Shown: piece by piece, positions 58,357 to 64,000 of the stretch
How positions within the stretch are numbered: the first letter of the stretch is position 1
Layout: the number at the start of each line of letters is the position of its first letter
Source: Stenocarpella maydis
Taxonomy: Eukaryota > Ascomycota > Sordariomycetes > Diaporthales > Diaporthaceae
Length of the DNA: 64,000 nucleotides
Direction of reading: 5' to 3'
NCBI GenBank assembly: GCA_002270565.1
Contig: NQMI01000026.1
Location: 186,001 to 250,000 of the forward strand
Position numbers and translations under genes: made by a program
The notes under the pieces: model-generated
The model's input: the letters and a program-made list of their open reading frames with translations, nothing else
What the model was told of the DNA's origin: nothing
Databases searched by the model: none

Positions 58357-59490
58357 GAGAGACGAATTAGTCGGTGCGCCTGACTTGATATCTGACAGGT
58401 GAGGTGAGACTTGACAGTGTGTATGGCTTTAATCGCGCCGTTGTGGAGTTTCGCAGGACTTGTAAAACCTATTGTATAAGATCAATCATGACAGTAAAGT
58501 ATGACAGGATCTATAGTCGCTCTTATAAGCACGTTTGATCTTCCCACTCACTGCTGGTGAGCATGAGACCCCATGCATCACTCCTTCGCCACATTTCTCT
58601 CACTTCTGAGATCCTGATTTACAATCTCCGGTCGAGCTGACATGGAGTTACCAATCTTCGCAATGGAATATCGCCATGGGAAGCTCCAAGCAGTGACGAC
58701 CGCTAACAAGCAGCTGACAGCGCACCGTATCACAGTGGAAGCACCAGGTGGCCGCGGCGGAAGCTAAGGTGTGGCGTGGCTTGACGGGGCGTCAGGAGGG
58801 CCGGTCACGATGCAGTACGCCTGTGTAAATGCGTCACCCACAGCTTCAAACCTCCCGGAAGGCGTTCGTGCTCCGTTTTTGTCGCACACTCAGGTCAGAG
58901 CAGATAATAGTTCAACCAGCCAAATTAGCCTGACCCTGGAGAGGGGAATGACCTATCACTCACAGTGATGAGATGCTGGGTTCTCTATTCGCACGGCTGG
59001 GGGTGAACGCGAGAAATTGGTTCAGTCAGCCATAAGCCCTACCCCTCCAGCAATGTCATGCCCTTCTTCATGGCTGACATGTCTGCTGACATCTGCTCTC
59101 CGGGATGGCTCTTTTCAAATAAACTCTGTTATATCGTGGCCAAACATAGAGTCATTCTCCCTTCACCAGCGGGGAGAAACAAGTCGTGAATAGCCGCACA
59201 AGACGACAAACTCGGAGGCGCTGACCGTTGGCGCGTCGTCTGGCGAGGGGCAAGGCTTATGCCTTGAATCATAGACACAAGCCAATATAACCATGTATCC
59301 TTCATGGAAATGGCTTGGCATAACCATCTCCATGCACCGTTGCACTCCTTATCCAACTGCCTCAATGCAAGGACGGGGTCCGAGACCAACTGTGCAACAT
59401 CTCTACGTGTATCGCCAACCGACCCAGGCCGGAAGCTGGGCTCCTATCTCAGTCTTGATCTGATATTTATCCTTGGGCATATAATTTTCA
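58357..59490. promoter_or_regulatory. divergent promoter region between the ATP-grasp and ABC transporter genes
   Basis: The two genes start 1.13 kb apart on opposite strands. No gene lies between. I see no defined operator, but shared control is plausible from the arrangement. Confidence 0.5.
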
Positions 59491-62400
59491 ATGGCCTTCA
59501 ACTCTAAGTTCACAGAAATTGATCTGGGAGACGGGATCGGGATAGTCGATCCAGTTCAGGACCTAAGCGTCGACGATGAAGTCTGTTGCGCCAAAGCCGA
59601 ATTGAATTCAACAGATTGTATTAGCAGTTCCGCAGTTGAAAGAAATTGTCACAGCAGCTCTGGGACTTCGCATCTCAATCACTCGCATTCCTCGCTCCAG
59701 TCACCCTGCAAAACCATATCACAGTCCACTCTCTCAGGTGCAGAGGAGGGTTCACTAAAGCAGGACACGAGGGTGACGCCACCTCCAGCTTATCAAGATG
59801 TGGAGTCGCAACGGAGAGAGAGCGATTTTACGATATCTGGAACCAGTACGACTGATACAGAGATAGCTGTGGGAAAGCAGCAAGCTCGTGAGGAGAGGGC
59901 TGCAGGCAAGGGATTCTTTTCCTGGCTGACTAGGCCAAGACCGCCTCCACCATATCCCTCGGAACGGACCTTGTCGCCTGAATATACCGCTGGAATATTC
60001 AGCCGACTGACATTTCAATGGATGTCACCATTGATGTCCGTAAGTGCCGAACCTATGGCTGTTCAAGTTGTCTCTCATCTGCCCAGTACACCAGTTCCAT
60101 TTTCATGACTCAAATCCTCCAAAACATTTGGGCACTTGGGTCTATCCGTTTAATGGATCAGGAAGCTGAGTCGTTCTAAAGGCATCATCCACACACCGAC
60201 TAGCACAGGCCTGCGAGCTCGGGCATCTGCCCGACGCGAACGCTGTCTACTACTTCATGAGTTGACCACTAACCTTTCTCGGTCAATAGGTGGGTTTTCG
60301 TCGACCTCTAAAAATCAACGACATTTGGCTTCTCAACCCTGACCGGTCTGTCGAGGCGCATGCCGAGCTGGTCAGCGCCGCCTTTAAGAAAGGAGTCGAG
60401 GCAGGTTACAAAGCACCATTATTTTGGGCTCTGTACAGCACATTCAAGGCTGAATTCCTGTTCGGGGGCTTGTGCCGGTTGATATCTGATCTATTTGTTG
60501 TCGGGTCTCCCTACACTCTTCGTTACCTCATACAATTTGCCTTGGAGTCATACTATGCTGACTTGGAGGGCTTCGCCCCGCCGCCCGTTTCTCACGGATA
60601 TGGCCTGGTCTTCGGGATCATATGTATGCAGGTCATACAAAGCTTTTGCACAAATCATTTCTTCTACAACGGGCACATGGTCGGCGGTCAGACAAGAGCT
60701 GTCCTCATCACAGCCGTTTTCAACAAATCGCTGAGGATATCTGGGCGTGCACGAAACGGAATCAAGCCCCCATCCTTCAGTAACACACAGGCAACGCTGG
60801 TTGATGGCGGCGAAGAAGCTTCCGGCGAGAAAGATGAGACAGCGCAATCCTCGTCACAGGAGGGGAAAACGAAGCATTCAGGCAAGCAGAGCGGCTCCGC
60901 CATTACAGAAATCGGATGGTCGAATGGTCGCGTTATCGGCCTAATGGCCATCGACTCTGCGCGCATCGATGCAGCTGCTGGGTTAATCCATACCGTCTGG
61001 ACTGCACCGCTCATCACCATCATCGCAGTGGCACTGCTAATAGTCAATTTGAGCTATAGTGCCCTGGCAGGATTGGCCATCTTGGTCGTCGCGATGGTCT
61101 TTCTGGCAAAAACAGTGGGCAATCTATATGCTAGACGGAAAACGATTAACCTGATTACAGACAAACGAGTAGGCCTCACTCAGGAAGTCTTGTCGGCAGT
61201 CAGGTTGGTCAAGTACTTCGGTTGGGAGACTTCATTTGTCGAGCGTATCGTGGGGCTCCGAGCAACAGAAACAACAGCCCTGCAGGTTTTCATGGCAGTT
61301 CGCAACATCGTGACCGCGGTATCTCAGACTGTCCCCATCTTCGCAGCTATGCTTGCTTTTATCACATACGCTACAACACACAGTGGGCTCTCCCCAGCCG
61401 TCGTTTTCTCATCCGTGGCTATCTTCAACAGTCTCCGGAGCCCCTTGACATACCTACCTGTCTGCCTCGGCATGGCCGTCGACGCTTGGGCATCGATGAA
61501 ACGAATCCAGGATTATCTTATGGAGGAAGAACAAGAGATCTTTGAGCTTAATCTGAGCTTGGAGAGTGCCATCCAGGTAGAGGACGCCAGCTTCACCTGG
61601 GAGAGGCAGTCTTCAAACGCCTCAGTGCCAGGTCTTAATAAAACCACTGAGAAGATTGGGACCGGTGATAAGGATCGCTCACGTACAACTCTCGTCGAAG
61701 AAGAGCCGCCTTTCTCGCTGAACCATATCAACATCGACTTCGCCAAAGGAGAGCTCATCGCCATTATCGGTGCTGTTGGCTCGGGGAAGACTTCCCTGCT
61801 CTCTGCACTGACAGGCGATATGCGCAAGACGGACGGGACGGTGATCTGGGGAGGACGCAAGGCTGTCTGCGCCCAGTATGCGTGGATACAGAACGCGACT
61901 GTCAAGGACAACATCATTTTCGGAAACCCAGTCGACGAGGGGTGGTACCGTTTGGTAGTTAACGCCTGCTCGCTCACAGCTGACTTCGAGACACTTCCAC
62001 ATGGCGATTCAACAGAGATCGGCGAGCGAGGTATCAACCTCTCTGGGGGTCAAAAACAACGCATCAGCCTGGCCAGGGCGGTGTATTCAAAGGCGGACAT
62101 CTTGCTATTGGACGACCCTCTGAGTGCAGTTGACCCCTTTGTTGGCAAGTTCATCTTCGAGACGGCCATATGTGGCCTCCTCAGCCACAAGACTCGAATC
62201 CTCGCGACGCACCAGATGCACGTCCTCAACCAATGCGACCGGATAATATGGATGGAAGCTGGGCGCGTGCGAGCTATAGATACGTACCCTAACCTCATGG
62301 TCAACAACAAAGACTTCGCTGCCATGGTCCACGAACGGGCCGCGGCCGCGCAGCAGAGCAACGAAGCAACAGCCGATTCGGTGGTGCCAACAACAGCAGC

Positions 62401-64000
62401 CAGTGCCACGGTCGCCACCACAACTGCAGCCACGAAAGCAGCTAACGCTGCCGCCGGGAAGTTGAAGGATCTCATGTCTACCGAAGACCAAAACACCAAG
62501 AGCATCCCGTGGTCGGTGTACATCTCGTATATTACATCTGCGGATAACATGTTGCTTGTTGCCCTGATAATCCCCCTTCTCTGCCTGGCACAGGGACTGA
62601 ATATCCTTTCTAGCCTCTGGCTGGCATGGTGGAGCCAAGACAAATTTGGTCTGCCGGAGGGCACCTATATCGGGATATATGTCACGCTTTGCGTCACACA
62701 GGCCCTCTTCCTTTACGCCTTTGGCATCTGCCTCGCCATGACTTGCACGAGTTCCAGCAATCACATGCTCAATAAGGCGTTGCGCAGAATATTGCACGCG
62801 CCAGTCGCCTTCTTCGACACCACACCACTGGGCCGCATCACCAACCGCTTTTCCAAGGACGTTGACGTGATGGACTATTCCTTGACAGAGGCGCTTCGGC
62901 TCTATTGCATATCTATTGCGATGGTCATATCCATTTTTGCGCTGATTCTTTCTTACTTTTACTGGGTGCGTATTTGATTGTTCCCTCGATTCCTGCCTCG
63001 GATTCCCACATATCTAGTAGACCAGAGTTACTGATGCCGTGGACAGTTCATATGTGCCCTTGTGCCGGTTATGATCATATTTTTCTTCTCGGCTGCCTAC
63101 TACCGCGCCTCGGCCCGTGAGGTAAAGCGGTACGAGTCTGTACTCCGGTCGGTCGTCTTTTCCCGGTTCACTGAGGGTCTGAGCGGGGTCTCTTGCATCC
63201 GGAGTTACGACTCACAAGACCGTTTCGTGAGAACGATCAGAGAGGCCATAGACAACATGGACAGCGCAAACTACCTGACCTTTTCCAACCAACGGTGGCT
63301 AAATATGCGGCTGGACCTGGTCGGGGTCATTCTGATCCTGACGGTTGGTATTGTGGTCGTTCAGGAGCGCTTCACACAATCCCCTGCCATTTCCGGGCTG
63401 GTCCTGTCATACATCCTCGGCGCTACCCAGGTCTTGCAGTTTATCGTGAGACAGTTTGCCGACGTTGAGAACGCGATGAATGCCACCGAGCGGTTGTACT
63501 CCTACGGAAAAGAAATCCCACAGGAAGGGGTCGCCGTCCACAACGGTGGCATCCCAAGGCCCCCGGCCTCTGCTTGGCCTTTTGCCGGCGAGATCACATT
63601 CGACAACGTGCGCATGCGATACAGACCTGACCTTCCTGAAGTATTGAGGGGTTTCTCCCTGAAGGTTGGCGGGGGCGAGCGTATTGGCATTATCGGTCGC
63701 ACGGGGGCAGGCAAGTCCAGCCTGATCGGCGCCCTCTTCCGGCTGCAGGAGCTCAGCGGTGGATCCATCGCAATCGATGGAGAGGATATCTCCAAACTGC
63801 CACTGGATTCCCTTCGCTCGCGCCTTTCCATCATCCCCCAGGATACGACGCTATTCCGCGGCACTGTGAGATCGAACCTCGACCCGTTCAACAACTGCTC
63901 CGAGTGGCAGCTCCTACACGCTCTAAAACGAGCCTACCTGGGCTCGCTCAGCCTGGACGACAAGGTCGAAGAGGAGGGATTGAATTTCTCACTTGGTCAG
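59491..64000 (+). CDS. ABCC-type ABC transporter (YOR1-like multidrug/conjugate exporter), 3' end beyond window
   Basis: A full-length ATP-driven exporter of drugs or organic anions at the plasma or vacuolar membrane. Exons are 59491-60039, 60290-62965 and 63047 to beyond 64000; at least 1,393 residues are in the window. The N-terminal 180 residues are cytosolic and hydrophilic with no TMD0, as in YOR1-type members. TMD1 follows from about 200. NBD1 has Walker A GAVGSGKTS (about 676-684), the signature LSGGQKQ (about 767) and Walker B ILLLDDP (about 788-794). TMD2 follows, then NBD2 with Walker A GRTGAGKSS (about 1290-1298) and a Q-loop at IIPQD. The window ends at FSLGQ, just at the second signature motif. 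The first intron is 250 nt; the second is 81 nt (GTGCGT ... GGACAG). Confidence 0.93.

Overview
The window is nuclear DNA from a filamentous ascomycete, most likely a Sordariomycete. Genes carry short GT-AG introns (mostly 54-100 nt), coding DNA is GC-rich, and the encoded set is typical of moulds: an SCY1-like pseudokinase, LST8, an IFRD homologue, an aconitase-family enzyme, a fatty-acid-type P450 and a YOR1-type ABC transporter. An AT-rich block of repeats shows the transition-only decay expected from repeat-induced point mutation (RIP). I name no species.

Layout. Region 1 (1-31,121) is ordinary gene space: an SDR-fold protein (-), a 1,760-residue low-complexity protein (-), an IFRD-family protein (-, with an apparent frameshift), an FHA-domain protein with a C-terminal membrane segment (+), a mitochondrial aconitase/homocitrate dehydratase-like enzyme (+), a PHD-finger protein (-), an SCY1-like pseudokinase (+) and LST8 (-). 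Most intergenic stretches here are 0.5-1.9 kb. The 3.7 kb leader of the large protein is the exception.

Region 2 (about 31-37.7 kb) is gene-poor. Spliced reading on the minus strand reveals two small candidates that no single long ORF shows: a Cys-rich peptide with CxxCxGxG-like motifs near 34.1-34.5 kb, and a gene or gene remnant near 35.3-35.8 kb. Region 3 (about 37.7-49.5 kb) is an AT-rich graveyard of retroelements. It holds a tandem 86-bp repeat, a solo-LTR-like segment with a hairpin, a 7.8 kb LTR retrotransposon (LTRs near 39.9 and 47.3 kb, plus a truncated extra LTR ending at an N), an aspartic-protease relic and an opposite-strand Ty3/gypsy Gag relic.

Region 4 (50-64 kb) is accessory-looking: a secreted serine hydrolase, a P450, an ATP-grasp enzyme and a divergent ABCC exporter that runs off the window end. 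The last three lie side by side next to the repeat block and could form a small metabolite-modifying and export locus. That grouping is inference from adjacency only.

The core genes do not form one pathway. LST8 (TOR complexes), SCY1-like (Golgi traffic/tRNA export) and the aconitase (mitochondria) are housekeeping functions. I saw no tRNA, rRNA or CRISPR features in a reading by eye. Splice sites were assigned by eye and checked only for frame, donor/acceptor motifs and family fit.
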